The notes under the pieces were generated by a model. The model was given only the letters and a program-made list of their open reading frames with translations, did not search any database and had not been told where the DNA came from. The position numbers were made by a program, and so were the translations under genes. Below, piece by piece: positions 1 to 7,503 of a DNA stretch of 35,765 bases (its first letter is position 1; each line of letters starts with the position of its first letter). This DNA comes from Desulfobacterales bacterium (lineage in GTDB: Bacteria > Desulfobacterota > Desulfobacteria > Desulfobacterales > JADGBH01): contig JADGBH010000046.1 in the NCBI GenBank assembly GCA_015231595.1, positions 1 through 35,765 of the forward strand, given 5' to 3'.

Positions 1-168
1 TTGTCCGGAATAAATTTCCAGGTCCACACCCTTTACAGCGTAAAACAGATTCATCTTATTTGAATATCGCCCAAACAACATGTGCATAATTCGATGATAA
101 GGAGAAGGATATATCGCATAAGATTTACTTAAACCACAAGCAGAAATGCAAATTTTTTTAGATAACAT
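1..168 (-). CDS. Polysaccharide ABC exporter ATP-binding protein (Wzt-like), N-terminal part only
   Basis: The reverse strand from 168 to the window edge reads as 56 open codons starting with ATG. The translation begins MLSKKICISACGLSKSY and contains the segment FYAVKGVDLEIYSGQ. This is the usual start of Wzt/KpsT-type ATPases, where the strand FxALxDVSxEVxxGE leads into the Walker A loop; that loop itself lies outside the window. The start codon lies 11 bases inside the 3' end of the permease gene, the translationally coupled permease-ATPase arrangement typical of O-antigen or capsule exporters. The role would be ATP-driven export of a lipid-linked polysaccharide across the inner membrane. 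It is too short for the usual track, so the call rests on these motifs and the neighbour. Confidence 0.75.
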   Translation of the reverse strand, partial: MLSKKICISACGLSKSYAIYPSPYHRIMHMLFGRYSNKMNLFYAVKGVDLEIYSGQ

Positions 169-973
169 CTGCAAATCCTTTAGATAATCGGCTATGAATT
201 ATCGCACCCCAAATGGCAATGACTGAACATATCGTCATTTCAATCGTCCATGATATTAAATCAGGCCATTGTCCATAGAAAATTGCCGATCGACTCTGTT
301 CAATAATTAAAGTTAGAGGATTAAGAAATAGAATAGGTTGAAGTTTGGGTGGGAGTGCATCTACCGGGTAAAAAATTGGACTTACGAACTGTAACAAAGG
401 TAAAATAACATCTAAAATTTGTTTTAAATCGCGCACATAGACACCTGTAGAGGAAAAAAACCAGGAACACCCTAAAATCAGAGGTACTAACGGTAAAAAT
501 ATTAAGGGAAGTGCAAACCAGGAGGCTGATATTGGTATCCCTGATATCAAACATGCCAGTAACAGTAAGGCTGTTGAGATAAGAAACGAGACGGATGCTG
601 ATATGAACGTGGCCCAATTTAAAATCTCTATTGGAAAACGTACTTTTTTAATTAAATTAGGTTCCTTTAATAAGAGAATTGATGAGATTGTAACACATTC
701 TGAGAATAAACTGAAGATAGTTAGCCCAGTAAACAATAGCAATGCAAAATCAAACTCACTAACATTGCTCCCAGTCCAACGAAGTCGTAACGCATATTTA
801 AAAACAAAGACATATATACATAACTGAAACAATGGCGTAAGTAGACTCCATCCTATTCCTATGACAAATCCCCGATATTTAAGACGTAACTGTCTCATTA
901 CAAATTGTTTCAGTAACCATCCCTCTCGCCAGGGCATTAAGTATTTAAGATAAGGATTGACTAAATTAAACAT
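158..973 (-). CDS. ABC-2 type polysaccharide export permease (Wzm-like)
   Basis: The 271-residue protein has the length and layout of Wzm/KpsM/TagG permeases. An amphipathic N-terminus (LLKQFVMRQLRLKYRGFVIG) resembles the LxxRDLKxRYKxSxLG motif of the family. About six hydrophobic segments follow, and the region YVRDLKQILDVILPLLQFVSPIFYP matches the conserved FxRDxxQxxxxxLQxxxFxSPIxYP block. It would form the membrane channel of an ABC exporter for O-antigen, capsule or teichoic-type glycans with the ATPase encoded immediately downstream. The ATG at 973 is the only sensible start. G+C is a little higher than in the right half of the window, as for the rest of the polysaccharide genes to about 3300. 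Confidence 0.9.
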   Translation of the reverse strand: MFNLVNPYLKYLMPWREGWLLKQFVMRQLRLKYRGFVIGIGWSLLTPLFQLCIYVFVFKYALRLRWTGSNVSEFDFALLLFTGLTIFSLFSECVTISSILLLKEPNLIKKVRFPIEILNWATFISASVSFLISTALLLLACLISGIPISASWFALPLIFLPLVPLILGCSWFFSSTGVYVRDLKQILDVILPLLQFVSPIFYPVDALPPKLQPILFLNPLTLIIEQSRSAIFYGQWPDLISWTIEMTICSVIAIWGAIIHSRLSKGFADVI

Positions 974-1045
974 AAGTACTGTTAATCATTTAAAGTTCTC
1001 ATTATTGACTTTGAAATACAAATCCTGAAAAAATTTTTGTACATA

Positions 1046-1552
1046 CTATTTTGGGCCACATTTTGAAATTTTTTGACTTTGTGCTATAACTCTGTTCTTA
1101 ATGCTTGTTGTACTTACTCCCTTGTATCTAGGTACATACTTGACCACCTTATGGAATAAATCAAGGTCATTATTAATGACACCCATTTGAGCTGCATAAT
1201 CCTTATATTTCCAATCATCGCCTATCACAATACTAAACATATTTTCGTATCCATGAGTAACCGCATGGTTCATAATGGTATAAAAACATTTTTCACAGCC
1301 ACTGTTAGGAATAACCAAGTCAACAAACTGATTCGTTATAATAACAGATTCTCTCTCTTCATAAGACATAATTGGTGGTTGGCCTTTATACGTATTAATA
1401 AAGTTATCCGTATTTAATACAACTATTACAAAATCACCTATCTGAGTACATTTATAAAACAATTCGACATGCCCCTTATGCAACAAATCAAATGTACCTG
1501 CAGTATAAACAACATGTGTTGCAAAACGTGTCATATTTGGTTTATTTTTCAT
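1046..1552 (-). CDS. Cytidylyltransferase-like nucleotidyltransferase (TagD / RfaE-C family)
   Basis: The 168-residue protein contains the nucleotidyltransferase signature TAGTFDLLHKGHVELF, with the HxGH motif at about residues 25-28, and near the C-terminus GVSTTSIKNRV, equivalent to the ISTTxIKxR motif of glycerol-3-phosphate cytidylyltransferases. The family activates a phosphorylated polyol or sugar phosphate with CTP (or ATP). Here the likely product is a CDP-activated precursor for a surface polymer, because the gene sits between an ABC polysaccharide exporter and a multidomain glycosyltransferase. About 35 residues beyond the usual 130-residue TagD length are seen, mostly a short N-terminal extension and internal loops. 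No strong ribosome-binding site precedes the ATG at 1552; the ATG six codons later is an alternative. Substrate is not deducible. Confidence 0.8.
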   Translation of the reverse strand: MKNKPNMTRFATHVVYTAGTFDLLHKGHVELFYKCTQIGDFVIVVLNTDNFINTYKGQPPIMSYEERESVIITNQFVDLVIPNSGCEKCFYTIMNHAVTHGYENMFSIVIGDDWKYKDYAAQMGVINNDLDLFHKVVKYVPRYKGVSTTSIKNRVIAQSQKISKCGPK

Positions 1553-1600
1553 CTTTAAAATAGGCTCGTATTTGTCTTCCCAGGTTATTGATTTTTATAA

Positions 1601-4303
1601 CTAACAAGGAAACTGTTTTATCCTTGGTGGCCAGGCAATATGGTAACTGAGCCACCACATGCTTAAATTTGGAGAGTAGAAAGGATCATTACTCAAAATA
1701 TCTCTCCAGCGTTGTAACATCAGGTCATACTCCTTCTTAAACTTGTAATAGTTATTAAGTTCATAATTATGATTGTGAGTTGATTTATAGTAATACATTT
1801 CTGCATAAGGTGTCCATACATTTCGATAACCTAACTTCCTTATTTTAAGACAGAAATCTATATCATTGAAAGTAACGCCCAATGACTTATCAAAACCTTC
1901 CACTTGCTCAAATAATTGTTTGCGTATCATTAGGCAGGAACCTGAAACCGCACTGACTTCACGAAGAAGTACTGCACTGCCGTAATATCCGGTATCTCCC
2001 CTTTTAAGATTAGTGAAAGCGTGGCCGGCTATACCAAAACTACTATATCCTAAAATTAAACATCCATGTTGCAATTTATTGTTCGGATACCATAGACAGG
2101 CTCCAACAGCTCCAATATCATCCCGAACTGCATGGCTCATCATCTCTTCTATCCAATTGGGAGAAATAATCTTGATACCATCGTGCATGAAACAGAGGAT
2201 GCGACCTTTTGCTACCCTTGCTGCGATATTGTTTAAACAGAAGCAGTTTAAGGAACTTTTATCGTGAATGACAAGAACCCTAACCTTTTGCAGCTTTTTT
2301 AGCTGTGTTAGCGTCTCATCATCGATACTGTTATTATTGACAACGATGATTTCATAGTTATGGTATGACGTTTTTGTATGGATTGATTTAATACAAGTAT
2401 TCAGAAGATTACTTCTGTTCCGGGTATGTATAATGATGCTGACCATGGGTTGGAAGCTGGGGGTGGGGGGATTAAATTTAACCCGATTCATTGTTAATGA
2501 ATTTGGATGATTTGAAATATCAACTGATAATTCACGCCGTAACAAGTGATCTGAAACGCATCTCAGTGTTGCTTCAACGACATAGGGTTTGGTTTTAATA
2601 CCGGTGGTTATGCTCCCGGGTGAAAGGCGCCAGTGATAGAGGACACGCGGGATATGGATAATTTGATCTCGCGAAAGACGTTCTATACATCTTAATGCCA
2701 GATCCCAGTCCTGTGCACCTTCAAATCCTTTTCGAAAACCATCAATCTCTGCTAAGAGGCTTCTTCGGTAACAGTCAAGGTGAGCAATAATGTTTTGACC
2801 TAGCATTAGTTCATAGTTATAGTCACATTTAAAGTAAGGGTTAAAACGTTTACCTGTAGTAGTCATCAAGTCAAAATCCGAGTAGATCAGGCAAGCAGCT
2901 GGATTTTGTATAATGGCATCCGCCATGAACCAAAGAGCTAATGGATGCAATACATCATCATGATCCAGCAGAGCTACGAATTCTCCATTTGCTAAATTCA
3001 AAGCTGAGTTGCTCGCAGTAGAGATATGACCGTTAGCGTTACAAAAAACAACGTTTATGCGTTTGTCTTTTGCAGCATAAGTAAGAAGTAGATCTTTTAC
3101 GCCCGATAATTCAGTAGATGCATCATCAGCTATGCACAATTGCCAGTTAGTATAGATCTGTTGCTGAACACTTTCTATTGCTTTCTCCAGGTAAACAAGG
3201 TTACTGTTATATGTCGGCATGATAATAGAAATAAGTGGTTTATGTTCCCATGAAACCGCTTTTTGGGCAAATTTTGGATAACTCCTTACTGGTGGTTCGA
3301 ATGCGGAGATCCATTTTTCATAAGAATATGGGATATTAATTATCAACATAAAAATATTTCGATACCCCAAGTTATAAATTCTGTAAAAAAGTATCTTTAT
3401 TAACTGCGGGAAAAAAAAAGGGTAGCGTGGGATTTCATTAAAAATTATTTTTATAAAAGCTTTTAATTTTTGTAAGAAACGTACAGATTGTGATACAATT
3501 TTCAACGTTAAAATTTTTAACTTTAATAACCTGTAATAATCATCAAAAGTTCTAATCCTTTTCATATGTATTTTTATTATGTCTGTAGGATAATCTGAAT
3601 GCTGTTTTATTGATTTTTCCCAATCTATAACTCCTTTTTTAATTAATAGAACTTTTACAAAAGGAAATCCATTATCAATTAGTTCTTTCCAATTATTAGC
3701 AACGATATTACCTTGTATTTCTCTAAAATCAATGTATGTAAGATATTTAAAGCCTGCTTCAACAAGTTGTTTTGAAAGTCCAACTTCATATTTTTTTATA
3801 ATATCATGTTTATTAAGTTCTATTTTTATTGACTTTATAAAGTCAATAAAAACTTCTGATTTAAAAACATTTTTTTTAAAAACAAGAAAAAAACTTTGCA
3901 AATGTTCTTCTAATAATTCACCATCTAATACATCACTTTTATTTTTAGTAAATCCCCAAAAATCCCATTCTTTTGATTGCATTTTATCAAAAATAATATT
4001 TAATTCAAAAAAAGGTCCATAACAAGAATCATTGCAAAAAATTAACTCATCATATTCATTTAGATTGTCTTTTATTGATAAAATGCCTTTTTGATAACTT
4101 CCAAAGTCATATTTCCCATGTTTTTTAGCTAAGATAGGATCGCAATACTCAGATACTTTATTTATTTCTTTCTGGTTTAAATCACAATCAGATACAAATA
4201 TTATCTTAAAACAAATTTTTTTTAATTTTTTAATATAAAAAATCACATAATCATCAATTAGGTTATCTTTATCATAATGTGCAAATATACAAACTCTTTT
4301 CAT
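1601..4303 (-). CDS. Three-domain glycosyltransferase: RgpF-like plus two GT2 domains
   Basis: The 900 residues divide into three parts. Residues 1-270 resemble rhamnan synthesis protein F (VCIFAHYDKDNLIDDYV, YDFGSYQKGI, ELIFCNDSCYGPF). Residues 356-600 form a GT2 GT-A domain (PLISIIMPTYNSN, ADDAST, and the metal-binding DHDD at 447-450). Residues 620-860 form a second GT2-like domain (VSIIIHTRNRS, VVNNNSIDDET, GSCLMIRKQLFEQVEGFD), a layout seen in large O-antigen or capsule glycosyltransferases. It would add successive sugars to a lipid-linked glycan at the inner membrane before ABC export. The 5' third of the gene is extremely A+T rich whereas the GT2 part is about 43 percent G+C, with the switch near 3300-3420 in the linker. 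A T9 tract (coding strand; A9 at 3411-3419) and a perfect 30-bp palindrome (3823-3852) lie inside the gene. Confidence 0.88.
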   Translation of the reverse strand: MKRVCIFAHYDKDNLIDDYVIFYIKKLKKICFKIIFVSDCDLNQKEINKVSEYCDPILAKKHGKYDFGSYQKGILSIKDNLNEYDELIFCNDSCYGPFFELNIIFDKMQSKEWDFWGFTKNKSDVLDGELLEEHLQSFFLVFKKNVFKSEVFIDFIKSIKIELNKHDIIKKYEVGLSKQLVEAGFKYLTYIDFREIQGNIVANNWKELIDNGFPFVKVLLIKKGVIDWEKSIKQHSDYPTDIIKIHMKRIRTFDDYYRLLKLKILTLKIVSQSVRFLQKLKAFIKIIFNEIPRYPFFFPQLIKILFYRIYNLGYRNIFMLIINIPYSYEKWISAFEPPVRSYPKFAQKAVSWEHKPLISIIMPTYNSNLVYLEKAIESVQQQIYTNWQLCIADDASTELSGVKDLLLTYAAKDKRINVVFCNANGHISTASNSALNLANGEFVALLDHDDVLHPLALWFMADAIIQNPAACLIYSDFDLMTTTGKRFNPYFKCDYNYELMLGQNIIAHLDCYRRSLLAEIDGFRKGFEGAQDWDLALRCIERLSRDQIIHIPRVLYHWRLSPGSITTGIKTKPYVVEATLRCVSDHLLRRELSVDISNHPNSLTMNRVKFNPPTPSFQPMVSIIIHTRNRSNLLNTCIKSIHTKTSYHNYEIIVVNNNSIDDETLTQLKKLQKVRVLVIHDKSSLNCFCLNNIAARVAKGRILCFMHDGIKIISPNWIEEMMSHAVRDDIGAVGACLWYPNNKLQHGCLILGYSSFGIAGHAFTNLKRGDTGYYGSAVLLREVSAVSGSCLMIRKQLFEQVEGFDKSLGVTFNDIDFCLKIRKLGYRNVWTPYAEMYYYKSTHNHNYELNNYYKFKKEYDLMLQRWRDILSNDPFYSPNLSMWWLSYHIAWPPRIKQFPC
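3823..3852. repeat. Perfect 30-bp palindrome inside the RgpF-like domain
   Basis: The left arm TTTTTATTGACTTTA (3823-3837) is the exact reverse complement of the right arm TAAAGTCAATAAAAA (3838-3852), with no spacer. It is translated on the minus strand as part of a helical segment containing FIDFIKSIK. The outer half-site (TTATTGA/TCAATAA) recurs in the inverted repeats at 18523-18550 and 18600-18625. It could be a fortuitous palindrome in A+T-rich sequence, a cruciform-prone site or a protein-binding site. Confidence 0.8.
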
Positions 4304-4345
4304 TTATAAAACCATTCTTTAACTTTTTAGAGCCTCATCCCTAGA

Positions 4346-5404
4346 TTATTCAAGTAAAAAGAGTATCCAAGGGAAATTTCTATATTCAATAAATTTACGG
4401 ACATTTGTTTTATCTGTATCAGCAAAATATATATCATATTTTGATGGATCCATTATATAATCACATGGATAACCCCAAAGACCTTGAGTTAACAAAGGAA
4501 CATCCATGGATCTGTTCGCTATATATTTCCCGGTCATACCATTATACAGAAGTTGATAACTTAAGCTTAAAAGATTTCCTATACGTGTGTATATTAATAA
4601 ATTTTCATCTATCCCCAAGTCGGTTTCAGATAGATCAGTAATAATTGGATTTCCGCTTGATAAATCAACTGAAATATATTGCGGTATCTTTTGTTCATTC
4701 ATAAATATATGGTGATAATAAATGAATTTAGTTGAATTTGAACTCCAAACAACCATGTTCCATTCACCTAAGAAAGCTTCCTTAATAATTGTTCTATTAG
4801 TACCATCACTATCAATCATTATAAGTCTTTCATGATTGCATAATAGATACCCATCCTGACATGCTGATCTACGTTCAACAATAAGTAACTTTTGATGATT
4901 TGGTGACATCCATATTATATCAAAAGCAGCGAACGGGGATTGGGGATTAGAGATTGTATTAATATTTGAGCCAGTCAAGTCTGTTTTTTTTAGGATTTTA
5001 TCATTATCATCAATGTAAAGTATATATCCATTTGAATCAAAAACAGCATTTCCCTTAACAACAATATTTGGTATCTCATTTGTTTGTTTTGATGAAACAT
5101 TATAAATTTTAACTGTACGAGGCTCTCCACTATTCACTCGTTCAGCATATACGATTTTAGTTAAATCTGCGCTAAGTGTTCCTCCATTTGCATCATTGCA
5201 ATTTTCTTTTATTATATCAAATGTATCATTTACAGGGTCATAAAGATACATATTTGCAGGATAATCCACACAGCCTTCTGTCTTTAGTCCATAAAAAAAG
5301 ATTTTCCCAGCCGCAGACTCTGACCCATAAATTACATATGGCTTGATAATAATCATATATAATATGGTTATTAATATTGCTTTTTTAAAAAATAAAACTT
5401 GAAT
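4346..5404 (-). CDS. Exported TolB/WD40-like beta-propeller protein of unknown function
   Basis: The ATG at 5356 gives 336 residues rich in short repeated strands of the TolB/PD40 type (NGGTLSADLTKIVYAE, DIIWMSPNHQKLLIVE, MVVWSSNSTKFIYYHH), i.e. an S/P-D/N-G/H-x-K-I/L-x-F/Y/V blade pattern. No ribosome-binding site precedes that ATG. In the same frame, reading continues upstream through (I)QVLFFKKAILITILYM, a convincing signal-peptide N-terminus (two lysines, then a hydrophobic core). A GGAG motif sits 8 bases before an ATT codon at 5404-5402. The extended start is given here; it would need a rare ATT start or a mutated ATG. The protein is probably periplasmic or surface exposed. It lies at the end of the polysaccharide cluster but is separated from the glycosyltransferase gene by 42 bases, so co-transcription is likely. 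Specific function is unknown. Confidence 0.6.
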   Translation of the reverse strand: MQVLFFKKAILITILYMIIIKPYVIYGSESAAGKIFFYGLKTEGCVDYPANMYLYDPVNDTFDIIKENCNDANGGTLSADLTKIVYAERVNSGEPRTVKIYNVSSKQTNEIPNIVVKGNAVFDSNGYILYIDDNDKILKKTDLTGSNINTISNPQSPFAAFDIIWMSPNHQKLLIVERRSACQDGYLLCNHERLIMIDSDGTNRTIIKEAFLGEWNMVVWSSNSTKFIYYHHIFMNEQKIPQYISVDLSSGNPIITDLSETDLGIDENLLIYTRIGNLLSLSYQLLYNGMTGKYIANRSMDVPLLTQGLWGYPCDYIMDPSKYDIYFADTDKTNVRKFIEYRNFPWILFLLE

Positions 5405-5629
5405 TTGCTTTTCTCCAAAATATGAAATATTGTTCAGAAGTTTTCTATCTTGGTGTGTATGTATTTCTTTCCCATAACTTCTGCATAAAATTTCCTTTTT
5501 GCCCCCTAATCAATTCTTACGATGAGCCTCACGACTCAAGCCCCGCACCTTGTGGGCTGGGGGTAATTGACCCGTCCGGATGCAGTTCTGAAATATTCTC
5601 CTGTATAAAAAAACATATTAAGGGTATAA

Positions 5630-5737
5630 TACTATGATGAACAATACAATAAATTACTTAAAGAAATAGATATAAATTCTTCTACAGAACGCAAATTTTT
5701 AGATTATCTATATAAAAAAGAAACGATATTTTTATAA
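5630..5737 (+). pseudogene. Possible 3' remnant of a lost plus-strand gene
   Basis: Between stops at 5627-5629 and 5735-5737 the plus strand encodes 35 codons including DEQYNKLLKEIDINSSTERK followed by FLDYLYKK, a charged helical sequence with protein-like composition but no start codon. It is followed, 52 bases later, by a perfect hairpin with a T-run oriented to end plus-strand transcription. There is no other plus-strand gene on the left for that terminator to serve. I infer a gene whose 5' part has been lost, its C-terminus remaining. It is short enough to be chance. Confidence 0.3.
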
Positions 5738-5789
5738 AGGTTACATTTTAAACAAATTTTTTTAATATAACATGAGATCACATATTGAT

Positions 5790-5829
5790 AAAAGGTCATA
5801 TTTAAGCGACGGCTCATATATGACCTTTT
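5790..5829 (+). terminator. Strong hairpin terminator
   Basis: A perfect 12-bp stem, AAAAGGTCATAT (5790-5801) and ATATGACCTTTT (5818-5829), with a 16-base loop and T residues running on to 5831. The A-run on the left means it could work in both directions, but no minus-strand gene enters from the right, so its natural client is the lost plus-strand gene ending at 5737. Confidence 0.75.
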
Positions 5830-5927
5830 TTATATAGTTATTAATGTTTGCTCTGAATATACTTTTTAAACCAATTACTCTTACAAATCAAAATGATGAA
5901 GGAACACTCCTCTAAGTTTTACAAACA

Positions 5928-5943
5928 TGGCACAAATATTGAA
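5928..5943 (+). promoter_or_regulatory. Sigma-54-like -24/-12 element upstream of the BON operon
   Basis: TGGCAC (5928-5933), five bases, then TTGAA (5939-5943), compared with the sigma-54 consensus TGGCAC-N5-TTGCW. The -24 half is perfect; the -12 half has A in place of the normally conserved C. It lies 86 bases before the ATG at 6030. No enhancer site or other promoter was recognised. Treat as a candidate only. Confidence 0.3.
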
Positions 5944-6029
5944 ATATAAAGACCGTGAATAAATGAATCGCCGGAAATATTTCGGGAACAATCAAAAAAA
6001 TCACATCAAAAAATAAGGGAGAACTTACC

Positions 6030-6809
6030 ATGAACAATGACCGCATCGAATCATCCGCAAGACAATCTTACGTATTCAAAACCTACCTCAATGGCGATGA
6101 CATTAAAATTACGTCCAAGGATGGCGCTGTCATCTTGACCGGAAGTGTTTCCGACGAAGCCCACAAATCATTGGCAGAGGAGACTGTTGCTAGCCTGCCA
6201 GGAGTTACAAGCGTGGATAACAATCTGGAAATAAAAGGTGAAGTCCCTGCGGTGCACTCGAATGCATGGATCATTACCAAAGTAAAAGCTACACTTTTAT
6301 TCAATCGGAACGTTAGAGCCATGAAAACTGAGGTTTTCGTAGAAGATGGAACCGTAACTTTGCGCGGCGAAGCTACCAGCAATGCTCAAAAGGACCTGAC
6401 GACCGAATACGTTAAAGATGTGGAAGGTGTCAGAGACGTTATAAATGAGATGACACTGTTAATTGACGTAATGAAGCCAGACGAAAAAACTATGGACGAA
6501 AAGATAGATACCATTATAGAATCGATTGATGACTCGTCCATCACCGCTATGGTCAAAATGACGTTGATGTATCATCGTTCAACCAGCGCTCTCAACACTA
6601 CTGTAAAAACGAAAGAAGGGGTAGTCACTTTGGGAGGAAATATCAAAAATGATGCTGAAAAAAGTCTGGCCACCCAAATTGTAAGCGATGTTCACGGAGT
6701 AAAGAATGTGATCAACAATATGACAAACGCCCAAGACCAATTAAGGTTAGGCTTTCGGCATACCTTGGAATCCGAAGGTTTGGAATCAGAAGGTCAAGAA
6801 AAAAATTAG
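6030..6809 (+). CDS. Triple BON-domain protein
   Basis: The 259-residue protein consists of three BON modules at about residues 5-70, 76-145 and 164-230. Each has the pattern I/VxxxVKxxL...V...DGxVTLxGxxxxxxxKxxAxxxVxxVxGVxxVxN (for example DGAVILTGSV, DGTVTLRGEA, EGVVTLGGNI, each followed by a PGV/EGV/HGV turn and VxN). BON domains are lipid- or envelope-associated modules found in OsmY and related stress proteins. Unlike OsmY, no signal peptide is visible, so it may be cytoplasmic or membrane-peripheral. A clear ribosome-binding site (AAGGGAGA) precedes the ATG. Near the C-terminus two copies of the motif LESEG arise from a 15-bp tandem duplication at about 6765-6795. It heads a plus-strand run of four envelope or secreted proteins. 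Confidence 0.88.
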   Translation: MNNDRIESSARQSYVFKTYLNGDDIKITSKDGAVILTGSVSDEAHKSLAEETVASLPGVTSVDNNLEIKGEVPAVHSNAWIITKVKATLLFNRNVRAMKTEVFVEDGTVTLRGEATSNAQKDLTTEYVKDVEGVRDVINEMTLLIDVMKPDEKTMDEKIDTIIESIDDSSITAMVKMTLMYHRSTSALNTTVKTKEGVVTLGGNIKNDAEKSLATQIVSDVHGVKNVINNMTNAQDQLRLGFRHTLESEGLESEGQEKN

Positions 6810-6826
6810 GCCTGCAGTATTATTTA

Positions 6827-6860
6827 AACAAGGGGTTGCAAACACTTACAAACCCTTGTT
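6827..6860 (+). terminator. Hairpin between BON gene and the next gene
   Basis: AACAAGGG (6827-6834) pairs with CCCTTGTT (6853-6860). There is no T-run, so it is more likely an attenuating or mRNA-end-stabilising structure inside the operon than a full terminator. Confidence 0.4.
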
Positions 6861-6887
6861 ATGTTCTAATATTAAGATAGGCATCAA

Positions 6888-7109
6888 ATGAGAATAATCA
6901 GAATTCTTTCAATCGTATTTATTGCTATAAGTATCATGGCTTTTGGATATCAAGGGATTAGTTACACGACCAGAGAAAAAGTTATAGATCTCGGTCCATT
7001 GAAAATGACAGCAGAGAAAACTAAAACGCTTCCATTGCCGCCAATCGTAGGCGGTATTGCGCTCGTTAGCGGCATCGTACTTCTGGTCATAGGAATAAAA
7101 AAGGACTGA
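6888..7109 (+). CDS. Small membrane protein with two transmembrane helices
   Basis: The 73-residue protein has a hydrophobic N-terminal helix (about 4-25), a polar loop containing TTREKVIDLGPLKMTAEKTK, and a second helix (about 50-70) starting PPIVGGIALVSG and ending in GIKKD. I recognise the TTREKVxDLGPLxxTAE...PLPPIxGG pattern as that of a conserved small inner-membrane protein family often found near BON or OsmY-like genes, but I know no function for it. It lies 78 bases after the BON gene on the same strand. The ribosome-binding site is weak. The loop between helices is probably periplasmic. Confidence 0.7.
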   Translation: MRIIRILSIVFIAISIMAFGYQGISYTTREKVIDLGPLKMTAEKTKTLPLPPIVGGIALVSGIVLLVIGIKKD

Positions 7110-7167
7110 ACTTAAAACGAAAAGCCGACGTTCAATTAATCGTAAAAAAAATAAAGGAATAATAAAT

Positions 7168-7467
7168 ATGAAAATTTGGAAAACATTATTAGGAGTTGCA
7201 CTGAGTGTTATAATTATTACAGGCAACAGTCATGTCTTTGCTATGTCTTTGTTCAGGACATCAGGACCTGAAATGAAATGTGAGCAACGTTTTGCCGAGA
7301 TGGATACAGACAATGATGGAAAAGTATTTTTCAAAGAGTTTATAGCTGTCAAACATCCTAAAGGTAATCCGGAGGAAATTTTTAAATTAAGAGATACCGA
7401 TAAAGACGGATTTCTTACGAAAGAAGAATTTTGTGCAAAAAGTGTGGGGCAGGGAAAAAGGCGGTAA
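7168..7467 (+). CDS. Exported EF-hand calcium-binding protein
   Basis: The 99-residue precursor starts with a signal peptide (MKIWKTLLGVALSVIIITG...SHVFA, cleavage near residue 25). It then carries two canonical 12-residue EF-hand loops: D46-T-D48-N-D50-G...E57 and D76-T-D78-K-D80-G...E87, each with the final glutamate. It should bind two calcium ions in the periplasm or outside the cell. A good ribosome-binding site (AAAGGAAT) precedes the ATG. It is 58 bases after the small membrane protein gene and 36 bases before the DUF1207 gene, suggesting one transcript. No calcium sensor partner is evident, so buffering, adhesion or envelope stability are all possible roles. Confidence 0.85.
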   Translation: MKIWKTLLGVALSVIIITGNSHVFAMSLFRTSGPEMKCEQRFAEMDTDNDGKVFFKEFIAVKHPKGNPEEIFKLRDTDKDGFLTKEEFCAKSVGQGKRR

Positions 7468-7503
7468 ATTTTAAAGTAAAAAAATTATAATAAGGAGTAT
7501 AAT

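Larger units (their letters stand above)
5405..6029. other. Gene-poor intergenic region between divergent gene blocks
   Basis: About 625 bases without a convincing complete gene. A locally G+C-rich patch at 5521-5590 stands out from A+T-rich surroundings; it looks like inserted or residual sequence, but I cannot name it. A short plus-strand coding-like tail ends at 5737, and a strong hairpin follows at 5790-5829. The right end should hold the promoter of the BON operon, with a sigma-54-like element at 5928-5943. Confidence 0.5.

Noticed and set aside
5422..5637. 71-residue plus-strand reading frame with several cysteines
   Set aside because: No ribosome-binding site, low-complexity composition, crosses a G+C-rich patch and an A+T-rich stretch, and no recognisable motif.
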